Assembly (NCBI GenBank): GCA_003557725.1
Contig: PWNQ01000205.1
Span: 1 to 45,023, forward strand
Reading direction: 5' to 3'
Source: Bacteroidales bacterium
Lineage (GTDB): Bacteria > Bacteroidota > Bacteroidia > Bacteroidales > PWNQ01
Length of the DNA: 45,023 bases
Part shown: piece by piece, positions 8,074 through 18,076 of the stretch
How the letters are laid out: each line of letters starts with the position of its first letter
How positions within the stretch are numbered: the stretch's first letter is position 1
Notes under the pieces: generated by a model
Databases searched by the model: none
What the model saw: only the letters and a program-made list of their open reading frames with translations
What the model was told of the DNA's origin: nothing
Position numbers and translations under genes: made by a program

Positions 8074-11000
8074 TTATGCTTTATCCATTTTTTCTTCCAT
8101 AAAGGAGAATTTAGCTCTAACCCGTTGTTTTTTATTTCGTTCTCCTTTTGTTCCGAAGATTCTGTAAATCACGGGGACGATGATCATAGTAATAATGGTA
8201 GATGCCACCAGTCCGCCGATTACAGCTATTCCCATTGGGCTCCATATTTCGGCACCTTCTCCGGTAGACAGGGCCAGGGGCAGCATTCCCAGGGTTGTTG
8301 TGGCCGCGGTCATAAGCACGGGGCGCAGCCTCAGTCTTCCGGATCGAACGATGGCTTCATCCAGCTCATATCCCCGGTCTCTCATTAGGTTAATATAGTC
8401 CACCAGCACAATAGCGTTTTTCACTACGATTCCCACCAGCATCACACTTCCCAGTCCTGCGATAATGCTAAGGTTGGTGTTGGTAACCAGTAGTGCCAGA
8501 ATCACCCCGGAGAAGGCAAAGGGGATGGAGAACATAATGATAAAGGGCATTTTCAGTGATTCAAACTGGGATGCCATGACGATATATACCAACACCAGGC
8601 TTAATGCCAACAGCAGGGCCAGGTCGGTAAATCCTTCCTGTTGGTCTTCAAAGGCACCACCCACTTCAATAATGACCTCTCTGGGTTTTTCCATTTGGTT
8701 TACCACCTGGTTGATTGCCTGGGCCAGATCGCCCAGCGAGGCTCCATAAGGAGTTGCCGAGACGGTTACCATGCGTTCCCGTCCTTTTCGTTCAATATTG
8801 GGCGGTGAGTAGTGTTCCACCACCTTCCCCAGTTCTCCCAGACGCACAGAAGTTCCCATGGGGGTTTGCAGGGCAATATTTTCAATATGGGAGATGCTGT
8901 TACGGAACTCTTTTTTAAAGCGGACCACCACGTCATATTCTTCGCCTTCTTCCCGGTATCGTGTGGCAGTCATTCCTTCCACTCTGTTGTACAAGGCGGT
9001 GGATACATTTGCTGTATTTAGTCCGTGGGCGGCCATTTTTTCCCGGTCCAGTTCCACGCGCATTTCAGGCTTTTCATCTTCCCGGCTGATGCTTACCTCC
9101 CGTGCTCCGGGAATCAATTCCAGGCTATCAGCTATTTGTTCTGCCAGTCTGGTGGTGGTTTGGAAGTCATATCCAAAGATTTCCACATCCACCTGGTTTC
9201 CACCAAAGCCGGTACCGGCAGCAGTTACGCTATAGTCAATAATATCAGGGATCTTTCCCAGGTCGCCCCGAACCGACTCAACAATCTCCCAAACAGATCG
9301 TTTCCGGTCTTCCAGGTCAGTCAGGCCAACCGTAATATTAATGATATTGGATCCGGTAGACTGGAACATGGACATGAATCCACCCTGGTCGTCGGCCCCT
9401 GCGGAAGTGGATATAAGTCTCATTTCCGGCACGTTGGCTTCCAGCAGGCTGTCCACATAGCGGGCCACTTCAATGGTTTTATCGGCTCGGATACCCGGTT
9501 GAAGTTCAACGGATATATTAAAGCGGCCCTCATCGGTTTCCGGAATAAATTCTGTGCTGAGACGGCTGGCCATCAATACAGATAAAACAAGGATGCCCAG
9601 GGCAGAAAAGACAATAATTCGTTTATGGCTTAAGCTCCATTTTAAGAACTGGCTGTATTTTAAATCCAGCTTATCCAGTAACGGCCTGATTTTTCGGTCG
9701 TAACTCCAGGATGAAGAAGAAGTCGTTTGCTTTTTCATGCTTAACAGCTTTGAGCTGAGCATAGGCGTAAGGGAAATGGCGGCCAGGGTAGAGGTGATTA
9801 CGGTGATGGTTACAATCCATCCCAATTGCCGGAACATTACACCGGTCATGCCGCCCAGTAAGGTCATGGGGAAAAATACGGCCACAATGGTGAGGGTGGT
9901 CACAATCACCGCCAGCCAAACCTCATTGGTGGCATATATGGCCGCCTCCCGCGGACTGGCACCCCGCTCAATATGCTTGCTAATGTTCTCTAAAATCACA
10001 ATGGCATCGTCTACCACCATGCCAATGGCAATGGATAGCGCGGATAATGAAATAACATTCACTGAATTACCCGATATTCGCAGATAAATAAAGGCTACAA
10101 TGAGCGAAATGGGGATGGTGAGTACCACAATAAAGGTGGCTCGCCAGCGACCGAGGAAAAATAATACCACCAACACCACGAAAATCAAGGCGAAAAGCAA
10201 GGTGCGGGTAAGGTTGTTGATGGAACCACGGATAAATTCACTGGTATCAAAGACGGGTAAAATACTAACATCGGCGGGAAGGCTTCCGCTCACCTCATCA
10301 ATCAGTTGGTTCACTTCCCGGGCTACCCGCACCGTATTGGCTCCTGACTGCTTCATAACCAGCATGCGCACGCCGTCTTTGCCGTCGATCTTTTCATCCA
10401 TGGACATCTCCCGCAGGGAGTCGCGCACGGTGGCCACATCCCTGAGATAGATGGCCTGGCCGTTGGCGTTACCCACCACAATATCCCGGATATAATCACT
10501 GCTTTTAAACTCTCCTTCCACCCGTAAGGGGTAATTCATTTCTCCCATTTCAATATTTCCGGTGGGCATGTTCATATTTTCCGCAGCCAGTATGCCTCCG
10601 ATCTGCTCAATGGTAAGGTTATAGGCTTCCAGCTTGCGCGGGTCTGCCTCAATGGCCACTTCCCTGACGGGGGCGCCGGCAATATTGATGGAGCCCACGC
10701 CGCTAATGCGGTTTAAGGGGTTGACCAACCGCTCTTCCAGTAGCTTTTCAAGCCCTTCATAGTGCTCATCGGCCGTAATGGCAAACATCTGAATGGGCAT
10801 CATGCTGGTGTTAAACTTGAAAATATTGGGCTCATCGGCCTCTTCCGGCAAGGCATCACGCACAAAAGCCAATGCATCACGGATATTATTGGCCGCCTCA
10901 CTGAGATCGGTCTCGTATTCGAACTCCAGGATCACAATGGACAGGTTGTCGCGGGAAACCGACCGTACCTCCTTCAAATCATCTACCGTGTTTACTGCAT

Positions 11001-11205
11001 TTTCTATCGGTTCCGATACATTGGTTTCAATATCCTGCGCACTGGCCCCCGGATAGGTAGTGAATACGGTGATGGCCGGGAATTCTATTTCAGGATACAG
11101 GTCTACCGGAAGACGAATAATGGAATATATTCCAAAAACAACGATAGCGGCAAATACCATCAGGGTGGTTATGGGTTTTTTTACCGCACTGGCATATATA
11201 CTCAT
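8074..11205 (-). CDS. RND efflux pump inner-membrane subunit (AcrB/MexB-like)
   Basis: At 1043 residues this has full AcrB length and layout. The first membrane helix is near residues 11-30, with a conserved RLPVDLYPEIEFPAI after it. Large periplasmic loops follow each of TM1 and TM7. The proton-relay aspartates are Asp399-Asp400 in GMVVDDAIVILEN (TM4), and the matching lysine is in GIVVKNAIVLVDYIN (TM10). It exports hydrophobic compounds by proton antiport and works with the adaptor and TolC protein encoded just upstream on the same strand (58 bases between adaptor stop and pump start). The substrate is unknown. The HAE1 group rather than the heavy-metal group is suggested by the helix motifs. 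Confidence 0.95.
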   Translation of the reverse strand: MSIYASAVKKPITTLMVFAAIVVFGIYSIIRLPVDLYPEIEFPAITVFTTYPGASAQDIETNVSEPIENAVNTVDDLKEVRSVSRDNLSIVILEFEYETDLSEAANNIRDALAFVRDALPEEADEPNIFKFNTSMMPIQMFAITADEHYEGLEKLLEERLVNPLNRISGVGSINIAGAPVREVAIEADPRKLEAYNLTIEQIGGILAAENMNMPTGNIEMGEMNYPLRVEGEFKSSDYIRDIVVGNANGQAIYLRDVATVRDSLREMSMDEKIDGKDGVRMLVMKQSGANTVRVAREVNQLIDEVSGSLPADVSILPVFDTSEFIRGSINNLTRTLLFALIFVVLVVLFFLGRWRATFIVVLTIPISLIVAFIYLRISGNSVNVISLSALSIAIGMVVDDAIVILENISKHIERGASPREAAIYATNEVWLAVIVTTLTIVAVFFPMTLLGGMTGVMFRQLGWIVTITVITSTLAAISLTPMLSSKLLSMKKQTTSSSSWSYDRKIRPLLDKLDLKYSQFLKWSLSHKRIIVFSALGILVLSVLMASRLSTEFIPETDEGRFNISVELQPGIRADKTIEVARYVDSLLEANVPEMRLISTSAGADDQGGFMSMFQSTGSNIINITVGLTDLEDRKRSVWEIVESVRGDLGKIPDIIDYSVTAAGTGFGGNQVDVEIFGYDFQTTTRLAEQIADSLELIPGAREVSISREDEKPEMRVELDREKMAAHGLNTANVSTALYNRVEGMTATRYREEGEEYDVVVRFKKEFRNSISHIENIALQTPMGTSVRLGELGKVVEHYSPPNIERKGRERMVTVSATPYGASLGDLAQAINQVVNQMEKPREVIIEVGGAFEDQQEGFTDLALLLALSLVLVYIVMASQFESLKMPFIIMFSIPFAFSGVILALLVTNTNLSIIAGLGSVMLVGIVVKNAIVLVDYINLMRDRGYELDEAIVRSGRLRLRPVLMTAATTTLGMLPLALSTGEGAEIWSPMGIAVIGGLVASTIITMIIVPVIYRIFGTKGERNKKQRVRAKFSFMEEKMDKA

Positions 11206-11263
11206 GGATTTATGTTTTATTCTTTATTTGATAACCTTATTGTCTTATTGTTGCAATCATCAA

Positions 11264-12367
11264 TTAGCGTATTACTTTGATGGCTTCTCCTCCGGTTAAG
11301 CGGGTTTGTCCGGCAACAATAACCTCCATGCCTGTTTCCAGTTCATCGGAGATGATCTCCAGCCGGTCATCATAACGCTCGCCGGTTTCTACCATAATTT
11401 TCTTTGCTTTTCCATTTTCTTCCACAAAGATGTATCGTCTGTTGGTTCCATCTTGTCTGAGCACCACATTGGAAGGGACCAGCATTGTGCTGGCTGTTCG
11501 CAGGTTGATTCTCACCCGTGCAAACATGCCGGGCCGTAGCTTCTCTCCGGGGTTGTCCGCTTTTACTTCAATGGTGAAGTTTCTACTCACAGGGTTGATC
11601 ACGGGGTGAACCTTGTGGATGGTTCCCATAAACATTTGTTCTGGATAAATATCCGTGCAAATACGTGCCGACATGCCGGTTGTTATCTGAGGAAAATATT
11701 TTTCTGAAATATTAACTTCTGCTTTTAAGGGCGATATCTGCATCAGCGTAAGTATGGCGGCTTTTCCTTCGGCAGTATTGGGAGCGCCTGAATAAACTTC
11801 TCCAGGTTCAAAATAACGGCCGGTGACCACCCCGGAAAATGGAGCTGAGAGGGTGGTATTTTCCTTTAAAAATTCCAAATTAGCCACTGCTACCTCGTAT
11901 TGGGTCTTTGCCTGCTCATATTGCTGCTGGGAAATGCTGTTCATGGAATATAAGGTATCCATGCGCCGGTAGGTGGAGCGAGCATTTTCCACTTGTAAAA
12001 GAGCCTGGGACAACTGGGTACGGTCCATTTCTACCAATACCTGCCCTTTATGAACACGATCTCCCACATTCACATGGATCCGCTCAATGCGGCCCGGCTG
12101 AGAAGGAGCGTAATGTACCTGCTCAAAAGCCACCAGATTGGCCGTATAAATAAGCTCACGATCAACAGAGTCTAAGGCTAATGACATTACTCTTACCGGA
12201 ATAGCTTCCTCAGCACTGGATGATGAATCATCATCTGAGCTAAAAGGGGAGGACTCACAGGACGACCATGATAAAGCGGCCAGTAACATTACTGAAAACA
12301 AACTGGCAGGCCTCTTTAATACAAATGACTTGATTGATTGTGAAAACATTATTTTGGGGTTTTTCAA
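11264..12367 (-). CDS. RND efflux membrane-fusion (periplasmic adaptor) lipoprotein
   Basis: The 367-residue adaptor has a hydrophobic N-terminal segment ending in a lipobox-like WSSC (Cys37), so it is probably a lipoprotein. The biotinyl-lipoyl half domains are visible as HVNVGDRVHKGQVLVEMD and LSAPFSGVVTGRYFEPGEVY. They flank a helical hairpin with SISQQQYEQAKTQYEVA. The beta-barrel and membrane-proximal domains follow. It bridges the pump and TolC. The start at 12367 gives a long pre-signal region, and the Met at residue 7 is an equally plausible start. It overlaps nothing and lies between tolC and the pump gene. Confidence 0.92.
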   Translation of the reverse strand: MKNPKIMFSQSIKSFVLKRPASLFSVMLLAALSWSSCESSPFSSDDDSSSSAEEAIPVRVMSLALDSVDRELIYTANLVAFEQVHYAPSQPGRIERIHVNVGDRVHKGQVLVEMDRTQLSQALLQVENARSTYRRMDTLYSMNSISQQQYEQAKTQYEVAVANLEFLKENTTLSAPFSGVVTGRYFEPGEVYSGAPNTAEGKAAILTLMQISPLKAEVNISEKYFPQITTGMSARICTDIYPEQMFMGTIHKVHPVINPVSRNFTIEVKADNPGEKLRPGMFARVRINLRTASTMLVPSNVVLRQDGTNRRYIFVEENGKAKKIMVETGERYDDRLEIISDELETGMEVIVAGQTRLTGGEAIKVIR

Positions 12368-12462
12368 TAATTAATAACTGATTATTCTTTCCTTCTGGTT
12401 TATAACAAATGCTGATCACTGATAATATATGGTATTAATAATCTTTGAGGTTGTTGGTTCCT

Positions 12463-13866
12463 CTATTCCAGGTTGTTATACAGCTTATTGATTCGGGTAT
12501 TGGCCTGGAGCAGCTCCAGTACTGCGCTTAAATAGTTGCTTTCAGCTTCCAGGTAGTTGGCATTGGATTGGGTAAGCTCCATGGCCGACACCATTCCCTG
12601 CCGGTACTTTCGGCTCACACTTTCCTGTAAGCGTCTTGCTATTCGAATATTTTGGGCCTGGGTGCGATAGTTCTCATAGGCGCTGGCCAGCTCATACCGT
12701 AGCTGATTGTCTTGCAAACGAAGTTGTTCTTCTGTCATTTCTTTGGCGCGGTTGGCTTGCTCCAGCTCCAGTTTGGCCTTTTCCAGGCGTGCCTTCCTTA
12801 CTCCGCTGCTAAATATGGGGACATTGAGCTGTACCCCCGCTGCATTATTGGGTGCCAGGTCAAAACCAGTGGTCTTAATCTTTTCCGTGTAACTGTAAAA
12901 ACCGGTTAAAGTGGGGCCAAATGCCCACCGTTCCATGTCTACCATTTTCTCCTGAAGCTGCTCCTGCTTTTGAATGATTTGATAGGTAGGATTTTGATCC
13001 ACCTGAAGGGGAGTGGTCACGTGGTCCAGGCCGGTTAGGTTGTCCAGAATACCCGGCAGCGAATCGGTTAAGATCAGCTCGTGGTCCATATTCAAACCCA
13101 GCTGAAAGCGTAACATATTGTAACTTAAGTTTATATTGCGCTCCAGGGCACGCTTTTGGTTCTCTATCCCCGATAAAGTGACGGTAAGTTGGTCTACATC
13201 CGTCTCTTCAGCCACACCGGCCTGGTACATATTCACCGTATGCTCTTTTATTTCCTCCATGGCTCTTATGCTTTCCTCCATCACCTCAATAATACTTTCT
13301 GTGACCAAAATCAACTGATAGGTATTGGTCACATTTTCCAATACGTCCAGCCGGGTGATGTTTACGCTTTCCCGGGCCAGCTCCCGCGCTATGCCGGCGG
13401 TCTGAAGACCCACCCAGTACTGTCCGCTGAAAATTAGCTGGGAAACCTGTACCTGGGCATTGGACTGATCAGTCATCACTATGGTGGTAGCTCCCGGTGA
13501 AGCCATTTGCTGCAAGATCTTTAATATTTCAAAATCCCCCGCATCCAACTTGCTGTAGTCAATATCCGGCATATCTCCATTGCCGGCACCCATCTCAAAA
13601 GTGGCCTCATAATTGAAGTTGGTCATGTAGTCTAACTGGCCGCTTACCTGGGGAAGACCTTGTCCACGAGCCTCATTGTATTGCTGATCGGCAATCTCTA
13701 TATCCAAACGGGCATTCTTTAATTGCTTGTTGTGGGACAGGGCATAAGCACGCGCCTGCTCCAATGAAAAGGATGCGGGCTGATCACCGGTGCCCGAATC
13801 CTGTCCCTGCAGGGAAAAACCGGTGATGAAACACAATGCAACGAATAACTTTGATAGGGTCCGCAT
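12463..13866 (-). CDS. TolC family outer-membrane efflux protein
   Basis: This 467-residue protein starts with a signal peptide (MRTLSKLFVALCFITGFSLQG) followed by FSLEQARAYALSHNKQLKNARLDIEIA, the standard opening of the outer-membrane efflux protein domain. Two long helical repeats carry the coiled-coil hairpins, for example KQEQLQEKMVDMERWAFGPTLTGFYSY in the second half. It ends LELLQANTRINKLYNNLE, as TolC relatives do. It is the outer-membrane exit duct for the RND pump and the first structural gene after the regulator. Confidence 0.93.
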   Translation of the reverse strand: MRTLSKLFVALCFITGFSLQGQDSGTGDQPASFSLEQARAYALSHNKQLKNARLDIEIADQQYNEARGQGLPQVSGQLDYMTNFNYEATFEMGAGNGDMPDIDYSKLDAGDFEILKILQQMASPGATTIVMTDQSNAQVQVSQLIFSGQYWVGLQTAGIARELARESVNITRLDVLENVTNTYQLILVTESIIEVMEESIRAMEEIKEHTVNMYQAGVAEETDVDQLTVTLSGIENQKRALERNINLSYNMLRFQLGLNMDHELILTDSLPGILDNLTGLDHVTTPLQVDQNPTYQIIQKQEQLQEKMVDMERWAFGPTLTGFYSYTEKIKTTGFDLAPNNAAGVQLNVPIFSSGVRKARLEKAKLELEQANRAKEMTEEQLRLQDNQLRYELASAYENYRTQAQNIRIARRLQESVSRKYRQGMVSAMELTQSNANYLEAESNYLSAVLELLQANTRINKLYNNLE

Positions 13867-13971
13867 TTTTAAAGGTTTTTATCGTTTGATGATTTTATTA
13901 TGGTATCTATGGCTGGCAGGGATCCTTTGGCTTTGGCAGTCAGCATACAGAAATCCCCCTGTTTGAAGTAT

Positions 13972-14442
13972 TTATTTTTCCTCCCTGTAATATTGAAGCT
14001 TGGTTAAATTCAAACTTTCCAGAAAAAAGTCTATAACATCCATTACGTTATTTAAAAATACACAGTTTGGGGATGATGGATCCTCTTTCAGACTAATAAT
14101 GTCCTTTAGGTTGCTCCTGTGGTCTTTAAGCTCATTGATGATATCGTTAACCAATGCAAATGGCTCTTGCCTTCGCAGGTGAAAGTATCGTTTACGATCA
14201 CCGGGATAGGTCTTATAGTCCACCTTTTCACCCATCTGAAGGGTCTTTAACCCGGTACTGGCAGCACTTTTGCTGATCCCCAACTCTTCAACGATCTGGT
14301 CAAAGGTGTATTCCTCCTTGTCCATAACCATCAGTAATGCCAATATGCGCCCGGCAACGGGCTGCATACCTTCTTTTTCCATTTTTAACCCAATGGTCTC
14401 TACCATCTGTAACTGCTTCTCTCTCCGCTCTTCTTTATTCAT
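13972..14442 (-). CDS. GbsR/MarR family transcriptional regulator
   Basis: The 156-residue protein has a winged helix-turn-helix: ILALLMVMDKEEYTFDQIVEELGISKSAASTGLKTL (about 29-64), then a basic wing region (DYKTYPGDRKRYFHLR). A helical C-terminus probably forms the dimer. This matches the GbsR/MarR group that often heads RND efflux operons in Bacteroidota. It lies 105 bases before tolC on the same strand, so it probably represses the operon and responds to an efflux substrate. Autoregulation is inferred from position only. Confidence 0.88.
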   Translation of the reverse strand: MNKEERREKQLQMVETIGLKMEKEGMQPVAGRILALLMVMDKEEYTFDQIVEELGISKSAASTGLKTLQMGEKVDYKTYPGDRKRYFHLRRQEPFALVNDIINELKDHRSNLKDIISLKEDPSSPNCVFLNNVMDVIDFFLESLNLTKLQYYREEK

Positions 14443-14843
14443 CCTTTATATGAGTTTTGGTTTGCAAAAATGCGCCACCCGGGTTTAATGTCACAAAAGT
14501 TTATGGATAAACCGGCTGTTTCTACCTTTAAACAACCTGTATCCACCCTTGAATGCCCATCTTTCAATGCAACAATATGCCTTAACATTTGGCAGTTTGT
14601 TTTGTTCATAAGTAAAAGAACTAAAAATAGGGGGGATTATTATCTGTGAGGAGGATTTTTTTTTGAGTTGCTCCCGCTCCCGCCGCCTCCGCCGCCGCTC
14701 CCGCCTCCGCCCCAGAATTCCGCCGCCTCCGCCGGACCCACTAAAGCGCCCGCCGCCGCCGCCCCTGGCAGTTGACAAATCCGCCGCCGCCGGCCACCAC
14801 ATGCCGGGGTAAAGTGCCCATTGGTTTTGCCATTAGGGGGTAT
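14443..14843. other. 401-base intergenic region with C-rich/G-rich tract
   Basis: The part nearest the GbsR gene (14443-14640) is ordinary A+T-rich promoter-side sequence. From about 14664 to 14800 the plus strand is a run of CCGCC, CCTCCG and CTCCCG units, making the minus strand very G rich. The stretch 14717-14779 shares ATTCCGCC, CCGCCGGACCC and GGCAGTTGACAA with 39528-39559. I see no convincing gene. Confidence 0.6.
14664..14800 (-). repeat. G-rich low-complexity tract (GGCGG/GGGAG units)
   Basis: On the minus strand this is a nearly continuous set of GGCGGCGG, GGCGGAGG and GGGAGC units interrupted by short linkers. It lies in the 3' region of the feoAB-M50 transcript and upstream of the GbsR gene. 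Many runs of two or three G could allow G-quadruplex formation. It stands out sharply from the roughly balanced base composition around it. Confidence 0.7.
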
Positions 14844-15506
14844 TTAGGGAAATTGTTGTACCGTATACCAGGCCAGTGTCAGTGTGGCGGCAAATAACAG
14901 GACACTCCATATTAATGGGTGTATCCGTGTAATTTTGGCCAGTATGGTGGCATCGCCGGCATTTTTGGGTGTTTTAGCAGCCAAGTATATAAGGTACAGG
15001 GGGGTTGTAAGCGACTGCCAGAACAGTATGCCGGCAAAAAAGCACACAGCCAGGTACATGGCCAGCGGGATATCCAGGTAATAGAGCAAATACAGGAGTG
15101 CTCCAAAGCTGATTAGCCACAGGATACCGTAGGTATTGCGCACAAAAAGCAGCAGGTTCAGCAGGATAAATGTGCTTATGGCTATAAGCAGAGACAGGCT
15201 GTTATGGGTATTTACCAGGTAGAACAGCAGCAGGGCGCCGGCGCCGGATGCGGGATATCCGGCCAGGGCGGTGAGGAAGTGGCTTAGGGGATATCTGGAA
15301 GCCATGGTAGTAGTACCGGAGGTGTCGGCAAAAAGGTGGATATGTTTAACTTTTCCATGGGTGATTAGCGCCATAATAGCATGGCCGTTCTCGTGAACCA
15401 GTGTGTTAAACACGTTAAAATAACGGCCCAGCACCGGCACCTTAGGTAAAATAAGTGCCATAAACAGGCATAGATAAAAATATCCGGTGGGAGAGGGAGT
15501 TTCCAT
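14844..15506 (-). CDS. M50 family membrane metallopeptidase
   Basis: The 220-residue protein has a zinc site HENGH at residues 38-42 within FNVFNTLVHENGHAIM, directly before a polytopic membrane region. About five hydrophobic segments follow. This fits the M50B group of integral membrane peptidases, of which many in Bacteroidota and Firmicutes have unknown substrates. The second metal-ligand motif of site-2 proteases (an Asp-containing NxxPxPxLDG) is not obvious, so activity is uncertain. It starts 20 bases after the feoAB stop, so it is probably co-transcribed with iron uptake. Whether that link is functional is unknown. Confidence 0.78.
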   Translation of the reverse strand: METPSPTGYFYLCLFMALILPKVPVLGRYFNVFNTLVHENGHAIMALITHGKVKHIHLFADTSGTTTMASRYPLSHFLTALAGYPASGAGALLLFYLVNTHNSLSLLIAISTFILLNLLLFVRNTYGILWLISFGALLYLLYYLDIPLAMYLAVCFFAGILFWQSLTTPLYLIYLAAKTPKNAGDATILAKITRIHPLIWSVLLFAATLTLAWYTVQQFP

Positions 15507-15526
15507 ATTTCCGCGTGTAATTCATA

Positions 15527-18061
15527 TTACAGAACTGCCGAGCCAATCTGGTATGTCATAAAAGACACCAGCCAGGCCAGCGAGGTGGTATATACAACCG
15601 TAAATACTGCCCACCGCCAGGTTCCTGTTTCTCTCCTGATGGTGGCAATAACGGCAATACAGGGGAAGTAAATAAGTACAAACAGCATAAAGCTCATGGC
15701 GATCAGCGGTGTGAATACCGGTTGTCCTTTTTTGGGCCCACTGGTATAGTATTGGTTTTGCAGCTTGCTGATGAGGGATGACTGTTTTTGCAGGGCAGGT
15801 TCTTCCGGGTTAGCCATATACAATATGCCCAGGGTGCCCACCACGATTTCCTTGGCGGCCACTCCGGTGAGTATTCCCACCGTCATTTTCCAGTCAAACC
15901 CCAAAGGGGCCATCATCGGTTGCACGGTTTTTCCCAGTCTTCCAATATAGGATTGTTCCTGGTGCCTGCTTTCCTCCTGCAGGTCCAGCTGCTTTATGGC
16001 CATTTGCTTTGCTTCTTTCAGGCTGTCAGAGGCTCCGGGCCCATAATGACTGTTGTGCATCAACTGGTTAAAATGCTGTTCCGTTTGTGCCCGCTTTTGG
16101 TCATAGTCACGGGATATGCTTTCACTACGCGGGAAGTATCCCAAAACCCATATAATAACAGACGCTATAAGGATCACCCCTGCGATTTTTTTCAGATATT
16201 GTTCGGCACGAAACCACATATGTTTAAGCAGTGTTTTGGGTGCGGGCATACGATAAGGTGGCAGCTCCATAACAAAGGGCACATCGGTGGTTTTAAACAT
16301 GGTCTTGCGCAATACCAGGGCGGAAAGGATAGCTAAAGCCACTCCAAAGCCATATAAAGCAAACAATATGGTTCCCTGATAGGCGGTAAAAAAAGCGGTG
16401 ATAAACAAAATGTATACGGGCAGGCGGGCGCTGCACGACATAAACGGGTTGATCAATATGGTGATCAGCCGGTCCTGGCGGCTTTCAATGATACGGGTGC
16501 CCATAATGGCCGGCAAATTGCAGCCAAAGCCCATGAGCAAGGGAATAAATGACTTGCCATGCAGGCCGATACGGTGCATGGCTTTATCCATTATAAATAC
16601 CGCCCGGGCCATATAGCCGGTATCTTCCATCAAGGCAATAAAAAAATAAAGAAATAAAATATTGGGCAGAAAAACGATCACCCCGCCAACCCCTCCCAGA
16701 ATGCCCTGGATAAAAAAGTCTTTGATAATGCCGTCGGGCAGGCTTAGCTGAAGCTGAACCGATGTTTGTCCTACCAGCCACTCTATCCAGTCCATGGGGT
16801 AGGCCCCCAGCTTGAAAGTGGTATAAAAAGTGAGCCACATAAAAAACATAAATACCGGAATACCCCAGTATTTATGCGTAAGAAACCGATCTACCCAACG
16901 GGTCTTTGCATGATGACGGATGTGACTCTTCTTATGGGTCTCCTGCAAAGCACCGGCAATAAAGCCGTAACGGGCATCAGTGATAAGGTTTTCCGGGGCA
17001 TCCCCCAATGTGGAAGCTATCCTTTTCTGCTCTTCCTCCCGGGCACGGAATAATTCTCCACTGTTATGCAGAGAGCTGATCTTTCGCTCTGTCTCTTTGT
17101 CACCCTCCAACAGCTTTATGGCCAAAAAACGTTTGGATATTTTGCTGGTAAGCAGATGATTGTCACGTTTATCTATAAGCGGTTGCAATACCTTTATGCT
17201 GCTTTCTATGGTGCGACCATAATTGATGTGAATATGGCGGACGGTTTGGTCTTCATCTTCATATACTTCACGCACTTTTTGTAGCAACTCTTTGACACCC
17301 TTCCCCCTGGATCCTACAGTGGGTACCATGGGAATACCCAGCATCTTTCCCAGTACCTCATAGTCCAGCTGGTCCTGATGCTTCTGGAACTCATCGTACA
17401 TGTTTAAGGCTACCACCACCTTTATATTCATGTCAATAAGCTGGGTAGTCAGGTACAGGTTACGCTCCAGGTTGGTGGTGTCGAGAACATTAACCACCAC
17501 GTCGGGGGCCTTTTCAAAGATAAAGTCGCGAACAAACAGCTCTTCAGGAGAATAGGCCGTTATACTGTAAGTGCCCGGCAGATCCACCACATTATAGGTG
17601 TAGTCATAAAGCTTAAACCGGGCCTCCTTGGCATCTACCGTAACGCCCCCATAGTTGCCCACATGCTCACGGCTGCCCGAAGCATTGTTGAATAAAGTGG
17701 TCTTCCCGCAGTTGGGATTACCCACAAAAGCCACATGAATGGTCTTTCCCTTTTCCCGGGCACTGAGCTTTAGTAACTGCTCATCGATGGGGCCACCGGA
17801 TTCCTTCAAACGCCGGTTGTCAGACCCCGAAAGATCCCCTCCTGAAACAACCTCTATTAACCGGGCTTCGCTGTTGCGTAAGGATACATTGTACCCCATA
17901 ATATTGTACTCCACAGGATCCTTTAATGGTGCTTTACGGATAACCGTGATCTCCTGACCGGGAACAAAACCCATTTCGATCATCCGCTTACGAATGGCTC
18001 CATGGCCCTTGACCTTTACTATAATACCCGTATCACCCTGCTTCATCCTGGACAATAACAT
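15527..18061 (-). CDS. feoB: ferrous iron transporter, FeoA-FeoB fusion
   Basis: This 844-residue protein imports Fe(II) across the inner membrane. Residues 1-75 are a complete FeoA SH3-like domain (MKQGDTGIIVKVKGHG through NSEARLIEVV) fused to FeoB, an arrangement common in Bacteroidota. The G-protein domain has G1 GNPNCGKTT (114-122), G3 DLPGTYS, G4 NMYD and G5-like GSRGKG. The membrane part contains the two gate motifs MSCSARLPVY and FPCIAVIATIRRETG. A 70-residue soluble insert (about 635-705) separates the helices. The divergent promoter region it shares with htpG has a candidate -7 box and inverted repeats (see 18077-18150). The start at 18061 keeps the whole FeoA domain. Confidence 0.96.
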   Translation of the reverse strand: MLLSRMKQGDTGIIVKVKGHGAIRKRMIEMGFVPGQEITVIRKAPLKDPVEYNIMGYNVSLRNSEARLIEVVSGGDLSGSDNRRLKESGGPIDEQLLKLSAREKGKTIHVAFVGNPNCGKTTLFNNASGSREHVGNYGGVTVDAKEARFKLYDYTYNVVDLPGTYSITAYSPEELFVRDFIFEKAPDVVVNVLDTTNLERNLYLTTQLIDMNIKVVVALNMYDEFQKHQDQLDYEVLGKMLGIPMVPTVGSRGKGVKELLQKVREVYEDEDQTVRHIHINYGRTIESSIKVLQPLIDKRDNHLLTSKISKRFLAIKLLEGDKETERKISSLHNSGELFRAREEEQKRIASTLGDAPENLITDARYGFIAGALQETHKKSHIRHHAKTRWVDRFLTHKYWGIPVFMFFMWLTFYTTFKLGAYPMDWIEWLVGQTSVQLQLSLPDGIIKDFFIQGILGGVGGVIVFLPNILFLYFFIALMEDTGYMARAVFIMDKAMHRIGLHGKSFIPLLMGFGCNLPAIMGTRIIESRQDRLITILINPFMSCSARLPVYILFITAFFTAYQGTILFALYGFGVALAILSALVLRKTMFKTTDVPFVMELPPYRMPAPKTLLKHMWFRAEQYLKKIAGVILIASVIIWVLGYFPRSESISRDYDQKRAQTEQHFNQLMHNSHYGPGASDSLKEAKQMAIKQLDLQEESRHQEQSYIGRLGKTVQPMMAPLGFDWKMTVGILTGVAAKEIVVGTLGILYMANPEEPALQKQSSLISKLQNQYYTSGPKKGQPVFTPLIAMSFMLFVLIYFPCIAVIATIRRETGTWRWAVFTVVYTTSLAWLVSFMTYQIGSAVL

Positions 18062-18076
18062 ACCTGAACCCCAATT

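Noticed and set aside
8837-9585. Long plus-strand frames within the RND pump gene
   Set aside because: They lie antisense to a complete AcrB-type gene, without start signals or family features.
14491-14802. A 103-codon open frame on the minus strand with Gly- and Arg-rich runs
   Set aside because: Its composition comes from the GGCGG/GGGAG tract. There is no domain and the C-terminal half reads like intergenic sequence.
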